DNA of 21,271 nucleotides, from the NCBI GenBank assembly GCA_028571305.1, contig JAOXNS010266544.1, forward strand, positions 1 to 21,271, given 5' to 3'. The position numbers were made by a program, and so were the translations under genes. The notes under the pieces were generated by a model that worked only from the letters and a program-made list of their open reading frames with translations, was not told the DNA's origin and ran no database searches. Below, one piece after another: positions 10,336 through 19,300 of the stretch; position 1 is the first letter of the stretch; each line of letters opens with the position of its first letter. This DNA is from Magicicada cassinii (Eukaryota; Arthropoda; Insecta; Hemiptera; Cicadidae).

Positions 10336-10702
10336 TATGTGGAGTTGTTCCACTTTTCGGGCGTCCACTGTGGGGATGACTTTGAATGGTTGTACGACCA
10401 TGTTTAAATCGAGTGGTCAGACACCAATTGTTTTTGAAGTGTAGCGTCTCCTAAAACATTTGTCATTTCGTTGTAAATTTTCATTGGCGCTAGACCTTTC
10501 TTAACAAAGATCTCGTGATTTTGCAAATTTTTCAAAACACACGTGAAACGTAAATTTCAAATAGCTTGCAAAACAATTAATAAATTGACAGATTTAAAAA
10601 TTAACAGGTGTTTACATGAAATATGAATCATACAGCACACACAAATTTAATTCTACCGCTAAGCTATAGATGTCGTTCCGCGAATTTTCGAACTGACTCT
10701 GG
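10336..10702 (-). repeat. Right arm of the mariner inverted repeat
   Basis: This is the inverted copy of the left arm, from TA 10703-10704 inward to about 10336, where CTCCACATA (reverse strand) matches CTCCAGATA of the left arm. The outermost 30 bases, CCAGAGTCAGTTCGAAAATT then CGCGGAACGA, look closer to a mariner terminus than the left end does. Confidence 0.85.
10340..10484 (-). pseudogene. Second, inverted copy of the mariner transposase N-terminus
   Basis: On the minus strand ATG at 10484-10482 opens MKIYNEMTNVLGDATLQKQL and then, after a one-base shift, RFKHGRTTIQSHPHSGRPKS followed by GTTPH. This matches the mariner helix-turn-helix block FK-x-GRTS-x-x-DD-x-RSGRP-x-x-x-TTP and is better preserved there than the left arm. 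It ends at the junction with the spacer, so it covers only about 55 residues. The plus-strand frame across it (ELFHFSGVHCGDDFEWLYDHV region) is therefore antisense to the real coding direction. Confidence 0.8.
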
Positions 10703-10704
10703 TA

Positions 10705-13365
10705 TTATCTCAAACATGAACAAGTATTTTTTCTTCAATGAGAGCTTCTTTATCTTCTAGCCGTTTTTGCGTTTATTCAGTACGTCAGTGACATAGCCGA
10801 GTGGATTTACCCCGTCATTGGGTAGATCGCCTACGAGCACTTGTATTTAAAGTCTAGAGACATATAGTACCAACTCGCTAGTGGTCGTAATATAACATAC
10901 ACTGTTGGCTGTATCTGGTGTATTCCCTATTACCGCCAACGTCTCTCCTCCACGCTTATCCCGCCACTTTGAAGAAATTCTGGTATGTAACACCTTCCAA
11001 TAGAAAGTTGCTGGCTACGCTACTGCATTCATTTAATCTCTGCGTGTATGTGTGATAATGGTGTTATTTCGCACGATAGTACGAGTGTGATAGTCGGCCA
11101 GTATTTATAGGCTATACTGTACAATATTTATTGACGGTGTCGTTCTCTGCCTGATTTACTTCTTGTGTGTGCTGATCTGTTGTTTTTTGTTCAATTTATA
11201 TGTATAACATTTCACAACGTGGGGTACTTAAATTTGTTAAGCGCGTACTTTTGTTGTTGAAAATGCATGTAAGGCTTCGGTGTAGCCTGTACTGCTAAAA
11301 AGTGCTTAGAACCGTGGACGGGAAAGATAATCTATGAAAAGCATTTAGACAATAGAGGCCATTGAAGGAATGGCAGAGCAGATGAAGGTAATCTGCGACA
11401 TTTGTGGGAGTGAAGGGGTTGAGTAAATCTTGTTTGACAAATTACAGTGCACGTTGTTGCAAGTGAAACCCCCTCCATTCCATTATTCCTACTATTCACC
11501 TGATGTGCACTGCTCCTCAACAAATCTGTTAATTATACCGTCCCTCAGTGCCTTACTACTAAACATTAATCAACACTGAACGTTATGTTTTGTTTTGTTT
11601 ATATGCTTTGTTTATTCACATCTTGATATAATAGTTTACCCTCATAGTGTTCGCAATTCATTGCTCACCAGTTACACAGCACTGCTGAATAGATGGTGGT
11701 GATGTATCAGAAACATATTCTACACGTTGAAGATATTGTTCATGTTGACTTTTGCTAATACACAATATTATGTTAAAGGTATTTTTAAAAATTCTATAAA
11801 AGTTAATACTTTTAACATGCGTTTATTTCCATTCCTTATCATGGTACAAGCTACGAGTAATGGCTGATTTAAAAATTTTATTATTTAAGACATACTTTTT
11901 CATGAATCATTTAAGTAGTCTTTGTCTATTAGATAAGGGCATGTAGAACCCCCTTATTTGTGTACTATATCCGTAGTTTGATCTCGAAATTCGGTTATCT
12001 GTTCCTAACTATCTAGTTCACTTATTACACATTCACAGCTACAATGAAATTCTTCGTTAATACTCATTTAACTGTAACCGAACGCTGCCTGAGTTGTGAA
12101 ATTCGTATATCATACGTTACTGAAGACTGAAGATTTGTAACCCTATCAGTTGGCGGTGGCGGGTACCAGTTTTTTTTAGCATTATTCCAGGGTCACGTTG
12201 TTTTTGGTTCCATGAAAAAAAATGTAAGAGTATGTAAAAGCAGATGTTTCACTATGAACGAGTATATTTAATTTGTTTATAGAAGGATGTATGATGGACC
12301 CTGTTTTTCTTAAATATTTTCTTAGTTGATTCCGTGTGATTGTTATAATTCGTAAAGGACATGTAGTAGAGATATTTACTTGTAACAGAAAATTAAAAAA
12401 ATAAGACAGTATTTGTTGTAAATTGCTAGTCGTAGGTAGGGCTGTCTAAACGTTTTCTGTGTAATCGAATTGGCTACCTCGTTAACAATTCTCACGCGTA
12501 GCTCTGGTGCCGCGTTATTTGCGGCACAGAATATTAACACGTTTAGAACATTGATTTATTACATTTAGCGTCTGTGTATATGAGCGCGCGCGCTTTTGTT
12601 AAGAGATATAGAGAGAACAGTGGCTTCAGGTGATTTAAAATTTTGAAGGTTGCCGTATGTATGATGAATATTGTTTTCGGGAGATTCGAGAATCACGTTT
12701 AAGCAGTAGACAACATAGCTAGGTCTTGCATAAGCTTTCTGTTGTCGCATGGAAAAGGAAAGAAAGCTTATTTTTGATTAAACTACTCACGTTCGGTACT
12801 TTTGTAATAGCGATTGCATAGTTTACAATATTGTCGAAAATGAACTGATCGGATTAGTATTACTTTTCGATTTTTCTACATCGCCCCAGTGCTGTCAGTG
12901 CATTTTTGCAGCTTAAGTGTTACTCGTTTAATTTAAACTAAAAATAAACGTAAGTTATGTTTCAAGCCTAATAAAAATCAATAATTGTAGATTATTCATA
13001 AGTCTAATACAGTACATAAGTTGGAAACACACTACGTGCGGTGATAATAAAAGCATATGACTTTCTAAAAAACCTAAACAGCTTATTATTATTTACGTGG
13101 TATTCAATTCCTCTGAGATTAAAACGTTCAAGCAGCGAGAACACATGTATATGACTTAACGCTCAGGGCACTCATGTCTGTGTTGCATTAAGTAAAAGAT
13201 GAGAAATTTAAATAGCTAAAGTTGCGAATTGACTGCAAAAATTCCTGTAACTCAAAGTGAGAAACATCTATCCTGGGGCAGGTGTAGTCACCTGTTTCGG
13301 TTTCAGAACCCTTATATACGTTGCGAATTTGAATTGTTATTATGTACAAATATTTTAAGTTGAAT
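10705..13365. other. AT-rich stretch with no recognisable gene
   Basis: No supported gene. A 25-codon plus frame at 11349-11426 contains CDICG but has no continuation. Minor items are a perfect 7-bp hairpin GTGCCGC...GCGGCAC at 12507-12527, a short CG-alternating tract at 12580-12592, and a 6-bp hairpin CAGGTG...CACCTG at 13279-13294. The minus frames at 11332-11523 and 12565-12750 have no motif. Confidence 0.4.
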
Positions 13366-14012
13366 TATAAATCAGATCGTTGTTTTCTGGGCCTTCCTAC
13401 ATTACGACTACCCTGTGAAGCATAATAACATGTTCCCTCCATCTATTCTTATATTCATCAACTTTTTCAAACAAGGGGGACAACTTACGCTCACTCCAAT
13501 ATCTTCATTCCGAAGCATATTTAGATATTATAATACATAATATATAATATATATATATTATCACGTTATGTATATAATATATAATTATCTTATATACATA
13601 AAGTGAGCATCTTTTGACTATTCTTAGAAATCTTATTTCTGCCGTGCTGATTTTATTTACATCCGCCTTTCGCAAAGTTCATGACTGTGGACCATACAAC
13701 AGAGTAGGCCCCTCATAACCATTCAAAATTTAATTTTGTTTTTCTCGTCCAAGTTTACTTTTTAATGTTCTTTAAATCGTCCCACAGATGGATCTAAAGT
13801 TACCTCAACTGGTTCTTCACATCTCTGTGTAGACCCCACGAAATTTTACATCCCAAATACTGAAAATCTCGCACCTGTTCCAAACAGTAGTCACCTACCA
13901 TACATTTCCTCCGTACTGGATAACATCCACGGAATGCCATCACTTTGGTTTGCCGCAGGAAAGTTCTCATGGTATACACCTGGCTCATTCGATGCAGTTA
14001 AAGTAGACCTCG
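13366..14012 (-). mobile_element. RTE-like LINE, reverse-transcriptase C-terminal part (decayed, split by AT microsatellite)
   Basis: The minus strand carries the end of a LINE reverse transcriptase. In order: LHRMSQVYTMRTFLRQTKVM then AFRGCYPVRRK, LEQVRDFQYLGCKIS (family: LEQV-x-x-F-x-YLG-x-IS), KLDEKNKIKF and MVMRGLLCCMVH (family: KFYKVMAVPTLLYGSE), ISTAEIRFLRIVKRCSL (family: AEMRFLRSVKGCSL), then beyond an AT-rich block NMLRNEDIG, FEKVDEYKNRWREHV and GSRNVGRPRKQRSD (family: GRRNVGRPRKRW). There are at least four frame changes and several stops. The 83-codon-scale frames at 13800-13988 and 13891-14094 are pieces of this remnant or shadows of it. It is probably related to, but not the same family as, the tail at 1369-1690. 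The clade is not certain. Confidence 0.8.
13517..13602. repeat. AT-rich microsatellite lying inside LINE coding sequence
   Basis: About 85 bases of nearly pure A/T with TA runs and short self-complementary parts (ATACATAA at 13533-13540 pairs with TTATGTAT at 13566-13573). It falls between the codons for LRIVKRCSL and those for LRNEDIG, which are only a few residues apart in related LINEs. So it was inserted or expanded after the LINE landed. Confidence 0.7.
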
Positions 14013-14582
14013 TTGTGATTGATTTTAAGAGAAAGCTAGCATGAATATTTATTGTAACTTGGGTTCGAATACTTTTTGTTTCACGTGCCAACATTGAATT
14101 TTATCCGAAAAATTCCACGTATGTGAATGAACGCGTTTTAATTACAAATTAATGCCAGTTCTGTTTAGTTATTGATTTCCTATTTTATTAGGATCATTCG
14201 TAAAGTAAGGTGCAGTAGGCTACTTCATGCAAATAAAATATGTATTATAATCCTATAACTTGGAAACTGTGTTAGGGTATCCTTAGAAATGTACCTAAAG
14301 TTATTGTTGTGCTGTTCTGTACAGTGTATCAAAACAGCTAAATGATATAATAGAGTACGAAGATACTGAAAGCATCCCTAACGAAGAAGAAGTAGGAGAG
14401 GACAGGATGAAAGTGTAGCGACTAAGGCCCAAGGTGTACAGAAATGGCAAGAAATGCAGCAGTTTATAAACTGAGGATCCCTTTTCAAAAGTCTTTTCCT
14501 AAAAATCCTAACATATTAATGTGCTAAATAAATAAATTAACAATAAAAAATAAAAAAATACATTGCAGCAACATATTAAAAC
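14013..14582. other. AT-rich stretch; one weak acidic frame
   Basis: Mostly unassigned. From about 14299 to TAG at 14416-14418 the plus strand has an open frame ending SKQLNDIIEYEDTES, IPNEEEVGEDRMKV, and after the stop the same frame reads RLRPKVYRNGKKCSSL. An acceptor-like TTGTGCTGTTCTGTACAG precedes it at 14307-14324. The composition looks coding but I recognise no family. It could be a decayed exon or transposon ORF. Confidence 0.25.
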
Positions 14583-14649
14583 GTGTGCGCGCGCGCGCAC
14601 ACACACACATGGACGCACGCACTCATCACAAACTTTTTTTGGGGGGGGG
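14583..14649. repeat. Self-complementary GTGCGC/CACACA tract and T7G9 homopolymer run
   Basis: 14583-14609 runs GTGTGCGCGCGCGCGC then ACACACACACA, so its two halves can pair and form Z-DNA-like or hairpin structure. It is followed at 14634-14649 by seven T and nine G. On the minus strand the homopolymers read C9A7 and lie just beyond the 3' end of the Myb/SANT relic. Confidence 0.7.
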
Positions 14650-14692
14650 ATCAAAAGATAGGTATAGGTAGGAAAAAAGAGAATAATGTTTA

Positions 14693-15381
14693 TTACAAAT
14701 TAAAAAAAATTAGTAGTTCGACCTCATCAGTTTGAATGGACTTGTTGCAAAGAATTTTGTTTAGCTTTTCCAATTCTTTTTTCACTTTTTCAATCTTTAG
14801 CTTATCAAATTCAAATTGCTGTAATAAAACAAATTTTATTATCAATAATTTGTTGTAGTTGCAGCGTGGATAAGTCTTTTGTTTCCTCTGTTTCAAATCT
14901 AAAACCTTTTTGTTGTCTTTCTCACTTTGCAGGCTGTCGGACACTGGTTGGAGGTTATTACTTCGAAGTCTTCGTCTTCATTTTCTGTGGTGGGCCACAG
15001 CTATTTCAACTACTTCCAACTGACAAGCATTCTGGTATTTTACTCAAAAAAGGATTGTTGTCTTTGTTCATTATTTCGAGGAATTTATTTTCTCCATTGA
15101 TTTAGTTTTACAGACTTATTTCCGGTTACCTTTGGATAAGTTTTTCTTGAGAACAGTTTTCATATTATTTAACATCTTGTTGAGTTGTGCTAAACTCATT
15201 CGGACACCACTACCAATAAACAGATCTTCTGTCAGTTTTTCCCAAGATTCTTTCTTTGCGCTAATAGTGGCAGGTACTTTAGACTTGTCTAAAACAACTG
15301 GTTTTGTGTTATCAGCCTTACAAGCAGACCCCTGTCAACCTTCTTGTCCTGATTAACATCTTCATCTTCACTTGCTGACAT
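14693..15381 (-). pseudogene. Broken gene for a Myb/SANT-like DNA-binding protein
   Basis: ATG at 15381-15379 starts MSASEDEDVNQDKKVDRGLL VRLI; a shifted frame continues KPVVLDKSKVPATISAKKES, WEKLTEDLFIGSGVRMSLAQ, LNKMLNNMKTVLKKN. This is the Myb/SANT-like (zeste-type) trihelix: K-x-x-x-x-W at its centre and QL-x-x-x-x-x-NMK at its end. Later come EIMNKDNNPFLSKIPECLSV, an acidic segment ENEDEDFEVITSNQ, and a coiled coil FEFDKLKIEKVKKELEKLNK with stop TAA at 14695-14693 overlapping an AATAAA. Proteins of this layout (about 220-250 residues) occur in multicopy in insects and as the accessory protein of Harbinger transposons. The reading frame changes about five times, with stops after NRK and after SVGSS, so it is dead. 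No introns are visible. The plus-strand frames at 14866-15356 are shadows. Family assignment is moderate; transposon origin is inference. Confidence 0.65.
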
Positions 15382-15507
15382 TTTGATTAATTAAACTAAG
15401 TAAATGCAATTGAGAAACTTATGACTGTCACAGAATGGGAACTGCAAGTGTATATCTTTCTGCATTAGCCACGGTGATGTGGTGGTGTTGTGACAGGCTC
15501 CTGAAGC

Positions 15508-15690
15508 GGTAGTAAATACTCAAAATATCACAGACTGTTAAGTACTACCCCTAGTAAATACTAGGGGTTTCCCGGATACTACTTAAACGCATCTAGTTCT
15601 TACTACCTGGAACTAGCATTTGTGTATTCGACAAAATTTTATAAAATGCTAAAACTAGGTAGTAAGTACTACTTAGTAATTACTTACGCT
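15508..15690. repeat. Cluster of hairpins built on a GTAGTAARTACT-like motif
   Basis: Variants of GTAGTAAATACT recur in both orientations: 15510-15520, 15541-15549, 15575-15584, 15600-15607 and 15659-15672. Two clear hairpins are present. ACCCCTAGTA-AA-TACTAGGGGT at 15547-15568 is perfect with 10-bp arms. A larger one pairs 15594-15621 with 15644-15671, 23 of 28 positions by eye, around a 22-base loop. This could be the terminus or inside of a miniature inverted-repeat element; I do not recognise the family. Confidence 0.6.
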
Positions 15691-15699
15691 TATTCACTT

Positions 15700-15975
15700 G
15701 ACTCATTATGTCGCCTCTTGAACTGCACTGTTTAACATTACACACAAAGATTGTCGCCGTACCACGCTCCGTCCGAATACTGCATGACTTTTGAAATTAC
15801 CCAAAACAGTAGCGACAAGTTTGGCAGATCACTTGTTTGAACTTTTTTTTGTCGATGGACTGTGGTTGTTTCCCACTGACTATTATTTATTTCTGTACAG
15901 TATTTCGTTATTAGTTCACGTCTCATCACCAATGACAGTGGTTGTGAGAAATCCGCCTCTTTCAGTTCAATACTG
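15700..15975 (-). pseudogene. Mariner transposase catalytic-domain fragment
   Basis: Read on the minus strand this is the start of the catalytic domain of a mariner transposase. TTTVIGDET at 15942-15919 contains the first catalytic Asp (family: IVTGDETW); the Trp codon that should follow is TGA at 15918-15916. Downstream in other frames come EINNSQWETTTVHRQKKVQT, then LLFWVISKV (family: VFWDSKGV) or, in a second frame, SAKLVATVLGNFKSHAVF, and further on a poorly conserved stretch ending near NKRK. The frame changes at least twice. The N-terminal domain and the second and third catalytic residues are missing and no terminal repeats are seen. It is a different copy from the foldback mariner, which lacks this region. 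Confidence 0.6.
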
Positions 15976-16373
15976 GTCCGAAACATTTTAGTTGTTGGTT
16001 TTTGGTTTTCGTGGGCCTCGATAAGAATTTTTGGAATCCACGTACAGATACCTCTTACTTGGACACAAGGAAGATAACTTTGACAGTGGTGAGACTAGTC
16101 CCTTGTTGTTATCCTTGGTTTTACCCCAGATTCTCGTTTTCAAGTCTGGTTCGATATGGGGATGAAAAAACGCATCATGTTATGGCGCTGCCCAAGATCG
16201 ATCCTAACACCTCTAGATTAGTAACCCAACGAAATTTTGCCCACCAAACTGCTGTCATTTGTCCTGATTGTGTTTGCTTATTTTTTCAAATTGTGATATC
16301 CACTAATTTTTTTTACGAACTTTATTGGGACTTTTACAACCTTATGATAAGGATTCATTCTTTAAACGCATAA
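15976..16373. other. Unassigned stretch with a motif-less 123-codon frame and a tRNA-like patch
   Basis: The longest plus frame, 16002-16373, lacks a usual start and any recognisable domain, so I do not call it a gene. On the minus strand 16265-16190 contains ACTAATCTAGAGGTGTTAGG ATCGATC, which resembles the anticodon-to-T-arm part of tRNA-Lys and of tRNA-derived SINEs. The 5' (A box) side matches poorly, so a SINE is only a possibility. Confidence 0.25.
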
Positions 16374-19300
16374 TTGTGTGACAAAGTCACAAGACGGACT
16401 ATAACAAAGGTAATTAGTATAGTTACACGTTATTTGGAGGCTAAACAAAATGAAATCAGATTAACGTACCGCGCATGCTCGAACCATGTGCGCAAAACGT
16501 ATACACGATTGGATTTTCTCAATTTTGACCGTATTTTTCATTTTTATTATTCAGGACTGGACCTGACGGTACCGTCGCGTCGTGTGGTTACCGCACTCTG
16601 TCTCCACACGAAAAGTCAAGCGTCACATGCTTGAATACAGAACCTTGGATAGATGATCACACGGTGGCCGGAACCACCACAAGAATGAACAATACATTGA
16701 CGTGCTTATTTGTGGGAACATCGTTTGCAAGAATCAGTAACTAATTGGGCGCTGTCGGGCACACAGTATAGTGTGGACATCCACTGAGAGAAACCTGTTA
16801 CAAGTTTAGACCGTCTAGATTTATTATACCTTTGTTATAGGTATGCTATAGCACAAGTCGTCACTGTCGTATACTGATAGATGTAAGTATTCCTTGTATT
16901 GATCTGTTTTTTCACCTGCCCCTTACTAACTAATAACAGCGAGGTTAATTTGTCTTTATTAAGTGTCATTAGGTACGCAGATATAAACGTACTCATAAAC
17001 ATTTCTTGTAAAAGCGTACAAGCAATGTAAATACCAGTGTTTGAACATACGTTTCATTTCGAGTAAACTGTGTGACAGTGTAAACATGCACATATATACA
17101 GTAGGTTTTTGTTGATTGAATACATTGGCTAATTGATTGTTGTTATTATTATTATATTATTATTGTTGTTATTGTTATTTATTTAATCGCAAAAGTACAA
17201 CAGTACTTTAATCGCAGGTATTTATTGTAAGTGCAACAGTAGACTTAATAGTATTGTAATACCCGTTTGATTGTAGCCTAAACAAAAACGAAACTAACCG
17301 TTTGGATTTCGGCACTTTGGTACTGGTATTATGCGCTAGTCGCTGATTCTGGTAGTTGCAGAAAGTTAATATAGACGTAAGTGTTAATCGTTGCTTAACC
17401 GTTTTGCATAACGCGAAACTTTGAAGTATTTCTTAGGTCTCAGGAAGACGATTCGTAGTAATTATTCGTACAACATGCACACATATCAGACCATAATAAT
17501 TTGCAGTGCTGTCAGTAGTAATTTTTTTTTTGCTAGTTTGTAGTATTACCAAAGATTTAAAAGGAAAATTTGGAGAAAAGATGAGAAACATTAATTCATC
17601 ACAGTATTTGCGTGGACTCGTAATGCAAGAATCGCCTAAACGATCCTGCAGACAACCGTCGGTTGTCTCTAAGAATCGGTATCCTTCGATTGTAGTGTTA
17701 TTTTCATAATTGTTGGGCGTTAACGGACGTTTCATGAAAGTGCTAAGATTGCATGATTGAAGCCGAGCTGCAAATTTCTTGTATACAGTTTCATAAGAAG
17801 TGGTAAGTATTGACTAATATAATAGTAGATTAGAGGTACACGGGGTACGTCTGATTTTGTTTCTACGGGAACAGTATTTCGTAGGTTTCAGGTGGCTCAA
17901 ATCAAGCTATACTATAACGTGATAACAATAACCATTCGTAGTCGACGTTAGCAAATTTCAATGAAGTCAAGTACCTTCTGTACAAACTTTTCCAGTTGGT
18001 GATTTACCTATATAGTAAAATACAAAATTTATGAAGTGATACGTTTTGTTCTTACGTTACAAACGACGATTTAAACTCAAAACGGGTTCAGTTAGTGCTG
18101 GCGCTTATTTACATTTAGCGATATTATTTATAGAACAATATCAGTTTCTTAAAAGATAATATACTCTCATGCATTTTACAGTAGAGGCGAAATATTTACG
18201 TGGAAGTAGAAGCCCTGTATTTTCTAAGAATTTAAGTTTATGATACGAATCTCCAATACAAAATTATAACGGTTTTGTTTCGAAGTATGATGATTTCGTG
18301 TAGTACGCACACCGTAAAATTGTGCGTGTTATATGTTTCGCTTGTGTAATGCGACGTAAAACGCATTTGCTTTCGTTGATTAAGGATGAAGTTTATGTAA
18401 TCTGTTATAAAATGTAACTTTGCTCAACTGTTCAGGCGAATTAATTTTTAATAACGTTCCCTCTGTTGCGTCAGTAAAACACTGGTTATAGTAAAAACTT
18501 AGAACTCGTATAAATTTAATATTCAGGTATTTAAATTGTGCGGCGTTGGTAAAATAATTTCAGACGGCGGTATTAACTGTTTAACGGGTGGGAAATAAAA
18601 TGAAATGGTACAATAAACGAGAAGCTCCGAATGTAGTAAGTATAGGAGCTTTGGTTGCCGGTCGAATAAGCACGCGAGCACTTTACGCTCAAACGTTTAG
18701 GGAGTATATTGCCTTTGATTAACTGGCTAACTGAAGTGAACGCGAGTCAGACAACTGCGGCGGTATTGTTGGAAGAACCGAAGTAGCAAGAGGCGCATGA
18801 AACTGACAGTTTCGTGTTCTGTAATGGTTCAGTCTGTTTGATGAAATACGCAGCGATGGAAACACATGACCTCACTCAAAGTAGTTCTGTGTAAACAAGG
18901 ATTATACACTGTTTTGTATTTTATCAACTTCGGACTAATTCTACGGAGAAGGAATACCGTCGTCTAAATACCTCATATTAACTGTAAATCTAAGTATTAT
19001 GTTGTCTTTGTCGCTATTGTTTTGGACTTTGTGTAAACCTGAGATTCCAGTTCATTGACTAAATAAAAGTTGTTCCATTAGTTTTTCAGTGACGTTATTA
19101 GTCCGTTTGTTAGGACGGATTATCCTATGTTCCCACGCACCACAGCTAAACTGAAGACTTGTTTTCCGGTAGTAACGTTCTGTTGTGTGGACGATACCGT
19201 AATCATCTAAGACAGACAGTAGAAGATAGAACACGCTTTACATACATTCTTCCAAGAAAGAAAAATGTCTTACAAATTCCTGGCCAAATGCTCCTTTTTT

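Larger units (their letters stand above)
9823..10702. mobile_element. Foldback mariner element: two inverted 5' ends, TA target duplication
   Basis: An 880-bp element of the Tc1/mariner superfamily, bounded by the TA dinucleotide at 9821-9822 and 10703-10704. The ends are mariner-like: the right end, read inward, is CCAGAGTCAGTTCGAAAATT and the left is GGAGGGTCAGTTGAAATGGT. Ordinary mariners have end repeats of about 30 bp and a single ORF. Here the inverted similarity runs about 370 bp, through a shared leader, a shared start codon and the first ~55 transposase codons. Between the arms lies a spacer of about 140 bp (10197-10335) holding a little more transposase. There is no 3' half: the catalytic DD34D region is absent. 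The arms differ at roughly a quarter of positions by eye, so the rearrangement is old. It cannot encode a working transposase but could in principle have been moved by one supplied in trans. Confidence 0.85.

Noticed and set aside
10796-10835. TAGCCGAGTGG, a good match to a tRNA A box
   Set aside because: There is no convincing B box at the expected distance (GGTAGATCGCC is weak) and no cloverleaf could be drawn.
11349-11426. 25-codon frame with MAEQMKVICDICGSEGVE, which looks like a zinc-finger start
   Set aside because: It is closed by stops on both sides, no second Cys/His pair follows and there is no clear donor at its end.
14060-14075. GGGTTCGAATA, resembling a tRNA B box
   Set aside because: No A box upstream and no acceptor stem. 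It is also next to the LINE remnant.
14866-15356. Two plus-strand frames of 79 and 74 codons
   Set aside because: They are antisense shadows of the Myb/SANT relic on the minus strand.
16002-16373. 123-codon plus-strand open frame
   Set aside because: It lacks an ATG start and any recognisable domain, and begins just beyond a mariner remnant on the other strand. It is long but most simply a chance frame.
16565-16576. Perfect 12-bp palindrome GACGGTACCGTC, and other small hairpins at 12507-12527, 13279-13294 and 17188-17207
   Set aside because: Isolated short palindromes are expected by chance in a window this long and none is linked to a feature.
17433-17735. Overlapping 100-codon minus and 67-codon plus frames
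   Set aside because: They overlap on opposite strands, neither has a motif, and the region shows no sign of coding bias.
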